Below are positions 1-14,198 of a stretch of DNA of 64,000 nt, one piece after another (position 1 is the stretch's first letter; the number at the start of each line of letters is the position of its first letter). The translations under genes and the position numbers were made by a program. The notes under the pieces were generated by a model. The model ran no database searches, was not told the origin of the DNA, and was given only the letters and a program-made list of their open reading frames with translations. This stretch comes from Antedon mediterranea (taxonomy: Eukaryota; Echinodermata; Crinoidea; Comatulida; Antedonidae): NCBI RefSeq assembly GCF_964355755.1, contig NC_092672.1, positions 19,278,501-19,342,500 of the forward strand, written 5' to 3'.

Positions 1-932
1 TCCCACGCGCGCGAATTTTTCTACGGGGTATGAACAAAATATTTTTTCCAGCTTTTTCTAGTAATTAAAAAAAAAACATCTCTCCTTAAATCATGACATA
101 TGAATACGTTGAATTAGACGATTTCCGCGTCTTTTAGTTTAAAATGTACAAACTATTGTCAAAGTCATGCCTATTTTGAATGAATGTTGTGACCACGTAT
201 GGCCACTCGAAAAAGGAAAAAAAATATATGAATTTTGTCTCTTTCGTCATAGCTCAGCCTATTTAATAGAACGCATCTCGCTTATCCTACCTCAATTTGT
301 AAATATTTGCTTGCTCCTTCAATTTTCTTCATAAAAAGTTACAAACATTTTTAATTTGATGACGTCATCATGTCAAAAAATTTGATTTATTTTCATCTTT
401 ACTTTAAATTTTAATCTGTTATAGCTTCTCAGAATGAAAAGTAATACACATGATTAAAATGTTTTCTGGAAGCTGTTCGTCATGGTTCATCATAATTAAA
501 AGAGCGCGCATCTATATTCTACATATTCGAAGCTCTTCAACATGTAAAAATAAAAATCGATAATTCACAATTAGTAAATAAAATTTAACTGCAATGCACT
601 AACTTTACAACATTCTCAGAATCATCGTGAGTTAATCTCCGCCATGATTTTGGTAAACTGTTGCCGTGTTATAACGTCATACGTCCACTACACATGTCAG
701 AGAGAGAGAGAGAGCGAAGGGCAAATTGCCACTGAACAAGTTATCTAATTTGGCCAGTCACCATGGTAACGTGCATATCATAAAAATGACATCAGAGGGT
801 CAGGCAACAAAGTGTAAATTTAAATTGGGAACTATATATATATATACATTTCAATGACTGGCTGTTTTTTAATGCATTTTGTAATCACAATATGTATTAT
901 TTACATAACATTGTTTTACCTTTAATTTACAG
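1..932. other. upstream region, no gene seen
   Basis: No open frame of note. There is a short AG run near 702-713 and a TA run near 835-845. The sequence ends in a pyrimidine-rich acceptor (AG at 931-932) leading into the first recognisable exon of the ROCO-Death gene. It is probably intron or 5' flank, and upstream exons of that gene may lie before the window. Confidence 0.5.
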
Positions 933-3900
933 TCTGATCAATCTGTAGTTGATTTGTATAATAAAAACATGTGCAAAAAGTATGATAATGACCTTCGGTC
1001 AGCTCAGAAAGAAAAATTACTTCAACTATTGAAAAGTAAGTTTCTAATGAAGTATATTGAATATTGATATAAAGTTTGCAGTAAAACACGTATATTAGTT
1101 CTTAAAAGAACTGTTGAGTTTCTCGACGTTTCGATCAATATGAGGAGTGAGAATGCACTAATAAAAAGCTCTATCAATACTGCAGGTATTTACACATCTT
1201 ATTCTACTTTTGTTTCAGGTACATCCTTACCAGACACAGATATTACATCATCAGGTATGAATAGTATTTTATCAAAGTTTAACGAAGACAAATTGTTGTT
1301 GATTTTAGTTTTTTTTTTTAAATTGATTTTGTTTTTGTCTTTTTTAATCATCTTTAATTGATATTCAGCAGATAATATATATGCATTGTAAAAACTGTAA
1401 GTATTGAGAAAAATAAACAGACTGAAAAAGTGGCGTTATGGAAAAGGACTAAGATTATACGGTACTGTTACGGCTACTATATATAAGAAAAAATACAATT
1501 AGTTGTGTAAATGTGTCATCCACGTGAAAACTTAAACGTGTTTGAATAATGTCAATATGGGAATGTCCTTGTCTGTCACCTCTTCCACACAAAACTCCAT
1601 ACATTTCTGTTGTATCTGTTTTTACTATTTTATTTTTTTACCTATTCTGAACATAATGCTATACAACAACACTTTCAATATTCATTTATTGAATAGCAGG
1701 CCTACTTTATAACTAAACTCTGTTCATGTTAGACTTAGACATTCCATATGCAATTACTGCTCGTGGCAAACGTGTTGAAAAAGCTTACATTGAAGCATTG
1801 AAAGAGGGTACCATTGAAGTGAATCTTGGAATGCTTAAAGTGATTGGTCAGGAAGGTGTGGGCAAAACTTGCCTAATCAATGCTTGTCTTGGAAAGAAGT
1901 AAGTATAAGTTAAACGCACAGTTTTATTACATTGTTCAAGTAAAATTGATATTACACTCTTCCCTTCTTCTACAACTTATATTCCAGATTTAACAATAAC
2001 CATGACATTACTGATGGTATAGCTGTGATAAAAACTGTACGAACCAAGCCGGAAGAACAAAAATGGGCAGAGGATCTTACTGAAGATTGTGGTAAAATGA
2101 ATGAATGAATTAAGCATTAGTTTAGGAGTCGGAAAGGGTTTGCCTTCACCCGCATTTTCCTTCACCCGCATTTTCCTTTGCTGCTGGCATGCTTGGTCTA
2201 ACAGCAGTCAACATGGTAAACAATACGACCTTACGTATACGACCTATACCATTGGCTCGAATAGAAATATTTGCCAACAGTGAAGAAAAACTGTTTTGAC
2301 CGCTGGTCAAGAAAATGGTCATATTGATATCTAGCAAAAACATGGCCAGAAAGTTATATTTTCATCTTTAATTACTAAAGTATGTCAATAAAAATCAAAA
2401 TTTAATTTAAGAAGGCCAACAGCCATTAAGTCGCGTGCTACAATGCATAGTGATACCGGACCGCCAGACAGACCGACCGACCAATATAGTGAACTCTAGA
2501 GTCGCGTCCATGCGACTAAAAAGGCATAATTTTGACGAATTTTTGAACTTTTTCATCAAAAACATGCGCAAATTATCCAATTCGACGTGCTCGTATGACG
2601 TAATTTTAAGTCGAAATTGTTTAAAAGTTGGTCAAATTATTAGAAAAGGCTGCAAAAACATAAATCACGCGAAAAAAGTATGTATTCTGAAGCGAAAAAT
2701 CAGAAGAACTAAAATTTGTCGAAAAAGGCAGTATGACAGAAACGCGAATACGCATGTGCATAGCATGACGCTTTTGATTCGCGCTAACAAATTCGCCTAG
2801 TGGAAAATCGGCTTAACTTTACGTGCGCACCGCGCGCGTAAAAAATTGCGCACGTATGGGAATTTTTGACATGCTCAAAATGACAAGAAACGCGTAGCAG
2901 TTGATTAAAAATTAATTTTGCGCATTTTAAAATTTGAAATGCGCGTGCGCGCGTAACTTTGTGTAAAACACACATTTTTTTTCTCAACAGAAAGTTAGCG
3001 CCTGATATAAATTAAACTTTTGCAAAGTTTCAATTTAAAATGTTATTTGGTTTTTGGCCTATGTTAAATACGAGAAAATCGTTAAATCGCGTGTAAATCA
3101 CGCTGCGCAACTCTAACGTCATTCACAATAGGAGGTGCACAATTTCACGTAAATGCCCACATGTTGACATCAAAACAGTTCAAAAAGTACAGAAAAGCGA
3201 TAAAACGCATAGTGATACCGGACCGACAGACAGACCGACAGACAGACCGACAGACAGACCGACAGACCGACCGACCGACAGACATAGTGAACTATAGAGT
3301 CGCGTCCACGCGACTAAAAACCTAATTTATAATAATAATAATTCTTTCACAGAAAATACAGTTTGTGAATAAATATATAAATTTTCATAAAGAAATGTCA
3401 AAAGAGATGTATTAAAATTAGTACATCTTTTAAATAGGACAGAAATTTAATTTTTGTTTAATGAATCAGTAAATGTGGCTTTGGAGGAAAATGCATTTGG
3501 TAAATTACTTTTGGTAACTAATTCCATGAAATTTGAAATCTGTTGTAGTCTACCAAATGCAGGCTAAGTTGCCATCCATACACCAGTAGCTTTTTAGAAT
3601 AATGCTATGGGTTTGAGAATTTGGTAAAATGATTCATAGTTTAGTAGGCCTATAGGATACTTTTTCTTAAAATATAATAAGGAGAAATTTAAATTATTTT
3701 GCAGGTAATCCAAACTCATTGTATCGAAAACTTGCTGAAGAAAATATCAGCAAAATAATAGAAGTTGATGAAGAAAGTGTAGTTGAAGAAGATGGTGCAG
3801 CAGCAGAAAGTAAGCATTACGTCTCAATGGAAAACGTACGTATTAACATTTTATATTATTTTGTTTTATGATATATATTACATTTATGGAACAAATGTTA

Positions 3901-6900
3901 GTTTCATACACTATAATTGAAACATAATTATATGTTATGTTTTGTAAATGCCATGAAATAAATCTAAAACCTTATCATGTGAAGGCAGATAGTATTGACA
4001 ATCAAACACAATTAAATACCTTTTTTTGTCTTGTGTGGGTTCGTAAAAACTTGTTATGGATTCTTTCAATTCTAGAGAAGATTGTGCGTTAGATAATGAA
4101 TAAAAAAGATAACTGAACAAAAGAAGGTTGGATAAGGGATTTATATAGTGCAATTTTTGTGGTTGGTGGGAATGCTGGCGCTTCGGGAAATATATATTCC
4201 CTCGAACTTAATATCATTCCCTCGGGGATGTCAAATCTTATATTTAACCGATATAAAAGGCAATATCTGTTATATTATATAGCCAAGAACAAGTCTGCTG
4301 GGTTGGGTAAAGCTAGGCTAGGCCTCCTATATTTGTATTGTATTTAAACAAGCCTGCCTAGACACCTTACCTTGCGAAGAATAATATACAGATAATTACT
4401 AATTAATGATTCCTTGGCAATAAAATATTCACTTAGGCCTAGGTCGTTTAAATTAACAGAAGAATTTCCATCAATACGCCTATTAATAATAATATTATAA
4501 TCAGGTAGGCCGAATAAAAATTCGTCTTCTTAACTTCTCTTCGAGGAGCCGAATCACCCGATGTTCAGCGCGTACTAGTTACTAGGTTACTACACCGTGA
4601 GTATTGACCAATCACAAACGGTGTTTCATCCTATTTAGGGTGGACTAATAACAAATGAGGGCGCTATGTATGCATAGCTTAAATAGTTTAGAAGATTAAT
4701 TTCTTCAAGCAAGTTCAGTGGCGCAGCGGTTGAAGCGTTGTCTTGCGATGGAGTGACAATTCCACCAGAGTTCAAGATCGAGTCTAGTTGATGACTTTTG
4801 TTTATTTATCGGCAACGCGAGTGTTGGCACACGAAAATTACACAGTCAATATCATCGAACTCGAGAATCTATATGTTTAATGACAGGGGACACGATAATT
4901 ACGCGAAAATTACACAGTCAATATCATCGTTCTCGAGGATATATACGATTTACGATCCTCGCAGCGGTAGTCATGTGATGCAGTTTCAACCAATCACGTT
5001 CGCGTATTTACATAGGCTATGTAAAATAACAAGATAACAACTCCTGATTATTATACTTCCAATCGAGCAAAACTAAGATAAATATTGTAAATGCAAGTTT
5101 CATTAATTGTAAGCATGATTATAGTTAACATATGGTAAATCAGTTGCTTATACATATACAAGTTAAGCTGAGTACTTACAAAATAAGAACATAGCAAACT
5201 CTCAAACAAAACTGTAACACAGCAAGAGCCTGAAACACAACGAACAAAAGACCCGCTCTGCTTACGCACGGTCTTTTATCACACAGTGTCACCTGTATTC
5301 CAATTTCAGAATGACTACGCAGCGCCTTCAATACACAATTAATCCAATTCATCACATTTGCATCTTACGTTCTTACGATTAATACCAATTTGTTGTAACT
5401 TGTAATACCAATTGTTGTAAAGTTTTTACATCATTACAGGAGAGTTAATGTACATTTTGTTTACAAATAATTAAATCTATTGAGACATTCTTACTACCTC
5501 ATCAGAACGTTAATGGCATTTCACAACAACAGTCCCACATAGACCCACATTACCTTATAACTTGCCCTACCACAATATACTCTAATTGTGGCGGATTTTC
5601 GACAAAGAAAACAATTATTTTATAATAATACGGCGTTTTGACGCCGTAATTAGGGCGTTATGACGCCGTATTGGGGCGTTATAATGCCCTAGGCTTCAAG
5701 TTTCCAGAGGAGTTGGTCATGTTTTCGAGAACCATTCGGGTACACCTACTAGAGGGTGCGCGAGCGAACCCTCTGTATTCTCAATTCATCGATTGGCAAT
5801 TTGGATAAAATGAGTTTCAAATTGAATGATATTTTTATTCCATCTCCCTTCTTTTTGTTACTTGAAAGAATGCTTTTTAACCATCCTATGTTGATATGTG
5901 TTAATGTTATATTTGTTTATAAATAAATAGAACATACAATTTGAAATTTGTGTTAATGACATTTTCTTGGCTTTTGTAAAATATACTTACATTTTGTTAG
6001 CAGGAGTTTTCGAACGCAAGAAAAAGGAAGAAAGAGGAGAGTAACATTGTGGGTGGTATGATAAGAAAAAAGGTAAACTTGTAACATGTAAAAATTTAAT
6101 AATGGGTTTTTAGGGGCCATTTTTTGTGAAATAAAAAAACATTAATATTATTACCGTCAACTGTATGTGCTAACAAGAGCAACATCATTAATAATCACAG
6201 AAATGATGTAAATATTTGATTTGATACATGAAGATAATTATTACAGCTTGACAAATCATTTTTTATTTTTTAGGTAAAAACAGCCACAAAAAATGATACC
6301 GGTAATTTAATTTGTTTATAAAAATATTAATCGTTTCTCTAGAAGTAGACTATTTTTCCTATAGATAATGTTGAGTTATTGAATAATGAAAATTGTTATT
6401 ACAAATATGTTGTGACTTTCTCTCATTACCTTTCATATTATTTCAGCATTATTTCACTCCAATAAATAATTGTGTTTTTGGCACACGGTGCATTTACATA
6501 TTATTGCACATTAAATAGCATTCATTTATGGGGTCATTAGACCTATCCAAAATTCAATTATTTAAACAAACGAGTCTAATGTTTTAAAACGAATGCCACA
6601 AAGTATATTTTTATAAATTGCTTGGAATTCTGTTATTTTCTTTTTCAAAATAAACAAAGCTACCTTTTAGTACCTTTTCTTATTTTTTTTTTATTTCTTA
6701 AGTAACAACTGAACAACCTGGAAAACCCGGAACATCTACAAGAACTGAAGATGTAAGTGCTATTTTATAATTTATTGTTTAAAAAATCAAATACAATCAG
6801 ATCAATACTTAAAATAAAGGCATGACTCGAGTTATAATTTCTATTTCAAAAATTAGATGTGATGCTAATTTATGTATTTTGGTATCTATATAATTATTTT

Positions 6901-9900
6901 AACTCGATATCCTAATTCAATTTACTTCTTTCTTTTATAATGTTTGTTATTTTTATTTCTTTGTTTCAGGTCACCAAGATGTCAATTGCTGAAGGTGTGT
7001 TTTTTACTTCAAATTTAAATAAATATTTTTAGTTTTAATATATTTAACTGTAAGAATTTCAAACGTGTTTGTGTGAAGATAATGATGAAGCTTTGATAAT
7101 AATAGTAATAATGATAACAGTTTTTTTAGAGGGTAATAATAAAGTATTCAGTATTACAGTTTTTATGGATTTATTTGTCTTTTTTATATGACCGAAAAGG
7201 TACTGAAACAGCATCACTTGAACAAGAGTGGGATAAAGATATTATTTAGAAAATTTTTGCAAACCAAGAAATAGAACAGTCTCCTGTGGAAAATACATTT
7301 AACATTTGGGATCACGGAGGACAAGTAATCTACCAAGGAATACATCGTGTAAGTTGAAATAATTTTAGTGAATTTGCTTTGACAATTGTCGATTTTATTT
7401 CGCAGATTATTCAAAGAAAAACAACTTTTAAACCCTGGCTCTTGAGTGACCTGTATGATCTATAACATGGTTATTGGCAACATCGACATGAATGTTAAAA
7501 TCACCAAAGATAACCAGTGGTATATTTGAAAGTGCGAACGCTGTAAATTAATAAACAGCAAAATCATAAAAAAAAGCAGCCATCGTAATTGGGTGATTCA
7601 CAGAATATAAGTGGCCCTGTACACGACTAACTTTCTGAAGCTTTGTGAGCCAGATCGAACCAGCCATTTGTTCTTCAACCGCTAGTTTTTGTTGAAAGAA
7701 ATCTTGACAATTTTTGTTTAACCTTTTTTGTAACCTATTTTATTTTTCTGAACATAATGTTCAACCTCACGACTACCAAATCTTGCATCAGCCCTACGGT
7801 TTTTACTTACATGATATCTTGAACCATCTAAATATACAACAGGTTCATCTACATTTTCATATTCTCAAAATGTATATCAGCCCCACCCATTGTGGGGCTG
7901 GGGTTGTGGTGACCCTCTCATTTGCCACCTCTTTATATTTTTAACTTTCAATAAAATGAATTTTTTGGCGAATTCCCCACTTTTTATAAATTCCATAAAA
8001 ATCCTAGTTGCGGGCCTGCTAAAAATAGAAAGTCAAATCTCTTTTATATCCAGTGCAACAACAACATTATTTCAAGATGTTTCTTTTATTCAAGCTATAT
8101 CCATTGTATTTCATGAAAGGTCGATTACCGGTACATTTTTAGTTCTTAGTTTAGGAGATGTTCTTCTGGGGTTGATGTTGGTCCATAGATGGATATAAAA
8201 TGAAATGAATAAATAAAATTCTTACAGTAATTCATTATTCTTATATTTGCTATATATTTTTTAATCTGCTAGATTTGTCTCTGTTATGTTGTTAATGTTA
8301 GCGATATATTTTTAATATTAAAGCACTGGAGTTATCACAGTCAATAAAACAACTATTTACAAATTATTGTGTTTTTTCTGTTGTTGTTTTTTTTTTGCAG
8401 ATCTTCATAACATCAGAGGCAGTTTATGTCGTTGTCTTTGATTTGAGTAAAAACCTTGAAGACCCTGCTAAATTCATAGACTCTAATTGGGTAAGCATTT
8501 CAGGTTTTGAATTTGGGTGATGAAACAAAAAAAAACTCTTTCATTGCAATGTATTTATAGTATCAAAATATATTAAATAATAAGATAATTATACTTTTCA
8601 TAGCAGAATAGAACCAGTAATATTATGATTTACCCATTTTGCATAATTTTATTTTAAAAAAACTTGCATTGGTTTAATGTTTTATTTATATAAAAAATTT
8701 AATCGGATAATGTAATATCTTTTGATATATTGGTTTGGTTTGGTAGTAGAATAGTAATATTCAAAATCCATAATATAATTTGTATTCATTTTATAGGAAG
8801 AGCGTAATCATCATTGGACAAATCTTCAGTTCATATTATCTTCGATACTTTCGGTTTATTCCCATAGTCGTATTTTGACTGAGAGCATAGAGAAAGAAGT
8901 TAATTTTCCGGCTATCCTTATTGTGGGTACGCATAAGGGGAAGCTTGGGAATACAGAAAAAGAACAAAATGATGAGGTTAGAACTATTTTTAAAAACGTT
9001 ATTATTGGTGTTTTGTACAGGATGTAATCATTGCTGTATTTTGGGCTACTTTAATGCTAATCTGTTTTGATAAAATAAATTACAATTTAATATCTTATTT
9101 AAAGATTAGGGGTAGGTCACACTGTGACCCATGGCATCCTTTTCATTTTCCTATTCTAGTTTAGTGACGTTTATGCACTTACATTTTCAATAGGTTTACA
9201 TTTATTTTCACTTGACATAACAGTACAGCATGTTTTTTTTAATGTATTGTTATAGATGTGTTAATCTTGACATCATCGATCACTATATATTACTATTACT
9301 ATATATTAATTAAAAATATACTTTATGTTGATTTACTCCTTATTTAAAATAATAGGTATGATATTTAATTTCTTGCAAAAAAGGTATAAAACAACTTTAC
9401 GCAATTTTTTTACCAGGCCGAGAAGGTGTTAAAGAAGATTGAAGATGTCCTGATAGGGAAACCATATGAAAAACATGTCTATGGATACTTTGCAGTTGAA
9501 AACAGTAGAGAAACTACAGATGAAAGCTTTAGTGATCTGAAAGAAGTAATTCAAGATCTTATGAACCATTTAAAAAGGCCTATTCCATTAAAGTGGATGC
9601 GTTTTAGATGTGAATTATACAATATGAGGGAGGACAAATTGATATGTTCTTTAGACGAGGTAAAAGTTAGCGTAATCATTTTATCTTTTTAAGCAAATAA
9701 TCATAGTACCTATTACAGGATACAATTTTTAAAACCACAATAGCTTTGATAAATATACAAAAATGATTGCAATGCAACTAAAAACTGTAATTTAAATATA
9801 CAGTAGACAAGAAAACGGCATAATAATATGCATAGTGCTTTAACTATTATTAAAACAATTACTTTTAGCTTTTTTCGTGGATCCGAATATGGTACTCCAC

Positions 9901-12900
9901 ACGTACAAACTAACGGATAAAATTAAAGGCGACCATAGCAGAATGACTCACATTAATACATAAAAGTCGAATGTGTAATGATGATCTACGAAATTTGAAG
10001 CATATCTGATTATAGAAAATATCTTCTTTTATGTCAACATCAACATGAACAAATAATTGTTAACTCTTCATTTACAATCTAGAACCAACTACTGTCTTTA
10101 TCGTTATTACCTGTTACTTATTTGTTTCCTGTGCTCAAACCAGATTGGCTGCCACTTTTGCGCCATTCTAACGCATTTCTCATAACTTATTCCTGTCCAT
10201 TCTTGTTATTTCTGTAATGCTTCTTTCTTTAAAAGATGGCCACAATATTCTAACTTCTTCTTCTTAATTAAGTACACTAGTGCCCTTGTGCCAGTTTTTC
10301 TTAAAATATTTTCATTTCTAATTCTGTCTTTACAGACATTTTTTATTGTTCGTCATATATTCATATTTCAAAAGCCAGTATCTTTCTGCTATCCTTGAAT
10401 TCCTGTGATTTTAGTAACACTTTCCTACTTAAATTCTAATGTTACTCATTTTCCGTATTCTTAAACAATCTTAAATTCCACTTTTAAACTCTCGTTACTG
10501 AAAATAATTTATAGTTATAATATATAATTATTATTGTGATTTATGTAAACTGAGATGATAATTTTCACAGACTTTTATTCCATTTATTTGGTTCACTTTT
10601 GTTTCAATCTGCCTATTATATCATTCGTTGTTTTGTTGGTTGATGTATCTGGAAATAAAATAAGAACTTATAGTGTTATAGTTCATTTTATTTATGAAAT
10701 ACTTGATCGTTATTTATTCATTACCAAAAATTATTTGTAGTAATAAATCAAAAAGGCTATTGCTTTTTATTGCTAAAATATGAATTTTATAAATTTTAAT
10801 CACCTGTATTGTTGTTAATGTTCAGGTTGAAGTGTTGGCTAGAAAGAACAAAATTGATGAAAACAAGCAATCAATACTGCTTAACTTTTTGTACGATCTC
10901 GGTGACATCATCTACTTGCCTGATAATAAATTACTAAGAAGACAAGTGGTGTTAGATCCAATGAGTTTGGTTACACTCGTTACAGCATTTATAACTGTTG
11001 TTCCACCGAAGTTTCCAGTAAGTTTCCTTAATATTTCTATTTCCTCAAAGATTGGTTTTTGCAGGTTTGGCGTTCCATAGGTACGCCAGAGTGACCAGCT
11101 TGTTCAACTCCATGACATTTGTATAGTTCTATCTATACAGTAGTGTCCTTTTTTAAACTCTTAAAAGAATAAGAGAATCATAACCTAAAGGACAACAATT
11201 CAATTTTTCAGTCTGGTATTTATGACAATAAATATGTTAATAGGTGTATACCATCTGTGAAGATGACCTTTTTTACATGTATTAATAATTATTAAGTAGT
11301 TGTTTCCACCTCTATTTCTATTCTATACCAGTGCTGAAATTATTGCAGTAACTAGCCTTGTGAATGCTTTCATAGTATCATTAACCCGTTAATACATATC
11401 TTACTCTGTTCCGGTCTCTTTTAGATAGATTTAAATGTATATCTGTTCATGTTATAAATAATAACTCACAAATTTGTTTTTACTGTATGTGTGATTTTAG
11501 ACAGCCATGTTTCGCGAAGCTTTCAGAAACCTTGACAAGGGCATACTTGATGAAATGTTATTAAAGAAATTATGGAAGGAGCGTATTGATAGTGAGAACT
11601 TCCAATACTTTGTAGATCTGATGATTCGATTGGGTTTCATATGTGAGAGGATGACCTCCACTAAGCAAGCAAGTACATCCACAGTAAGTCCTATATTGTT
11701 TTTAATTTATTTTCCGTACTCCCTTCTAGGATAGTGGTAACTGTTGATGTGGTAAAATTGATTTTCAAAAAATCAAACGTGTATAAACGTTTGAATTTTA
11801 TTGTATTTGTGAACATTATTTCAGAAATCAGTTGTCAAGCGATCGTTTTTGGTGGCAATGCGACTTGCTTTTGAGACGTCGTCATCCAGTGAAGTGAAAT
11901 CTGTACATGATAATGACTACCATTCTATCAGCATCTATTACGACCTTTGTGGATATCTCCCTGACGTATTGTTTCCATATTTAGTTATTGATTGCCTTAA
12001 TGAATATCAAACGAAAATAAGAGATGACCCAATATTATTACACAATTATGCAGAACTGTACGTCGACCAATGTCATAATGTGATTTTGACCCTCGTCAGA
12101 GTTTTAACAAAACAGGATGAGCGAAAGTTCTTGTTAAAGGTAACATAACATAGTAATATTCAATTATAGGCTTTAAAATTGTATTCGGTCATATTGCATG
12201 GAACACGCACATAGAGACCATATTATGTAAAACTGTCGCCAGAAATATCGTTTTTGTTCAAACTAAGAGATTGTATTCCATCTCTCTGTTTTACGTTTGC
12301 TTATAATTCTCTTGTTTTTTTCTTTCATTATTATTATGGCATCTGCGTGTATATTGCTGAAATTCATTATTATAAATTAATTTAATAATTTAATAAATTT
12401 CAAAAAAACTCGATCATACATCACCTTTTTTACAGCTCACTATGTCGGTCGGTTGGTCGGTCGGTAAACACTAACTCAAATTTGCGCACGTGACTGCAGC
12501 CATGTATATGAACACAATGACTTATATAGTTTTAATGTTGGGGATTTTATATTGAAATTAAAAATGGGGATATATCTAATCAATCTAAAGACACTTTGTC
12601 CTGAACTCACAAATCCACTAGTCAACCCGTCAGTCTTCCTTGTTTCATATTCCACCAAGTAGCCTCACAATGTATTCATTGGTATTTATTCATAAAACAA
12701 AACATGGCAGCAAACATGCTGAATTGCGTTTCAATTTACAAAATATGTATAAAAGACAATACAATTTAACGGTTAAGTCAGAATACTCAAGACACTATCT
12801 GAAATTGGCTACTTATATACAGTATTATATTATTACATTCTAATGTATATATCTTTAGGCAACAATTCAAGGTAGAAAAGCTCTTGATGAAACAACTACC

Positions 12901-14151
12901 ACAAAATGTGAACCTTCTCCAGAAGCATGTAAATGGGTATGTTGAGACCATTACCATTGTTTATACAACATTTTACTAAATGAAATGATATAGGCAAGAA
13001 TGTTATTAAAATAACTTACAATTATTTAACAGAAAATTTCAAAATACATAGCAGTAATTTTAGTCTAAAAGAGTCTTTTATTTTTTAATCACCTTCTTTC
13101 AACTGATTCAGTATTATGTCCAACTCAGACAAGAAGACTCGTCGGGGACGGAAGAAAATTAAACATTTCAAGTTTTCGCAACAAACTAAAAAGCTATCGC
13201 AAGACAACTCGTCTCGTCGGGATTCAACTCAGACAGCACCGACGAGTCAAGACGTTTCGCCGGGCCTCGTCATACGACGCTGTCTTTTTTTTGGCCTTTT
13301 TTCATACAATTAAAGTAACTGCAAATAAAATATTCGATAGTAGAGAAGTTTTTGTAAAAACATTAATGAAACATTACAGGTTATGTCAACGCTTGAGATG
13401 TCTTTCAAACATTCTAAAGATGGTGGTAGAAGAGGCATTGCATTCCATCGATGCATTCCGTGTGATTGTAGTAAGACATCTGAGAAGAAACATATGCAAA
13501 TTCTTGGAGATTTCCAGGATGAGATGTTGCCATGCAAAGGAGATCGGATGAATGTTAAACGCTACAAGAGGCTATTTGGCAGTAAGTTCAGCAATACTAG
13601 AGTACAAATTATACAAATCACTGGTGCATTGTATTTCAGATTAAATTTCATGGGAAGGGGTTTGATGAAAACAATTTTAGATTTTGGGATCATTTGCCAT
13701 AAGCAGCATTAAGTGTATACTTTTAAAGCTGCCTTACCTATTATTGTAATAGAAGTGTAGACACATACAGGTAATGATTCAACGAATTACATTCAATAGA
13801 ATTTAAAATAATAAGCATGAAGAGGTTAAAACACGTGGAACAAGATCATCATCATCATCACCCTTTATAAAATAATGGCATTTGGTGAATTACGAAAGGT
13901 TATATATCAACGAGATGACAGCCGAGTTGATATTTAACCTTTCATCATTCACCAATTGCCATTATTTGTACCATTACTCGAATATAAAACATTCATTGCT
14001 TGTTTTATATAACATCTAAATTTCAACTGGAAATCATCTAGGCTAATTATGTTTTTCCAACGATTCCATGTCTTGTTGGGATGTCCCCATTAATTAATCA
14101 AAATCCTATAATGATCTAAAGCTAATTTAAATGCCCTTTTTAATGAAATTA

Positions 14152-14198
<47 letters not shown>

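Noticed and set aside
7714-8198. Overlapping + strand frames in a ROCO intron
   Set aside because: No acceptor or donor fits. The region looks like LINE debris plus intron.
13116-13313. Lys/Arg-rich 65-codon frame as an extra ROCO exon
   Set aside because: Its frame does not fit the phase-0 junction from 12936 and ends in a stop. The sequence has local inverted GACGAG repeats and looks like an inserted element.
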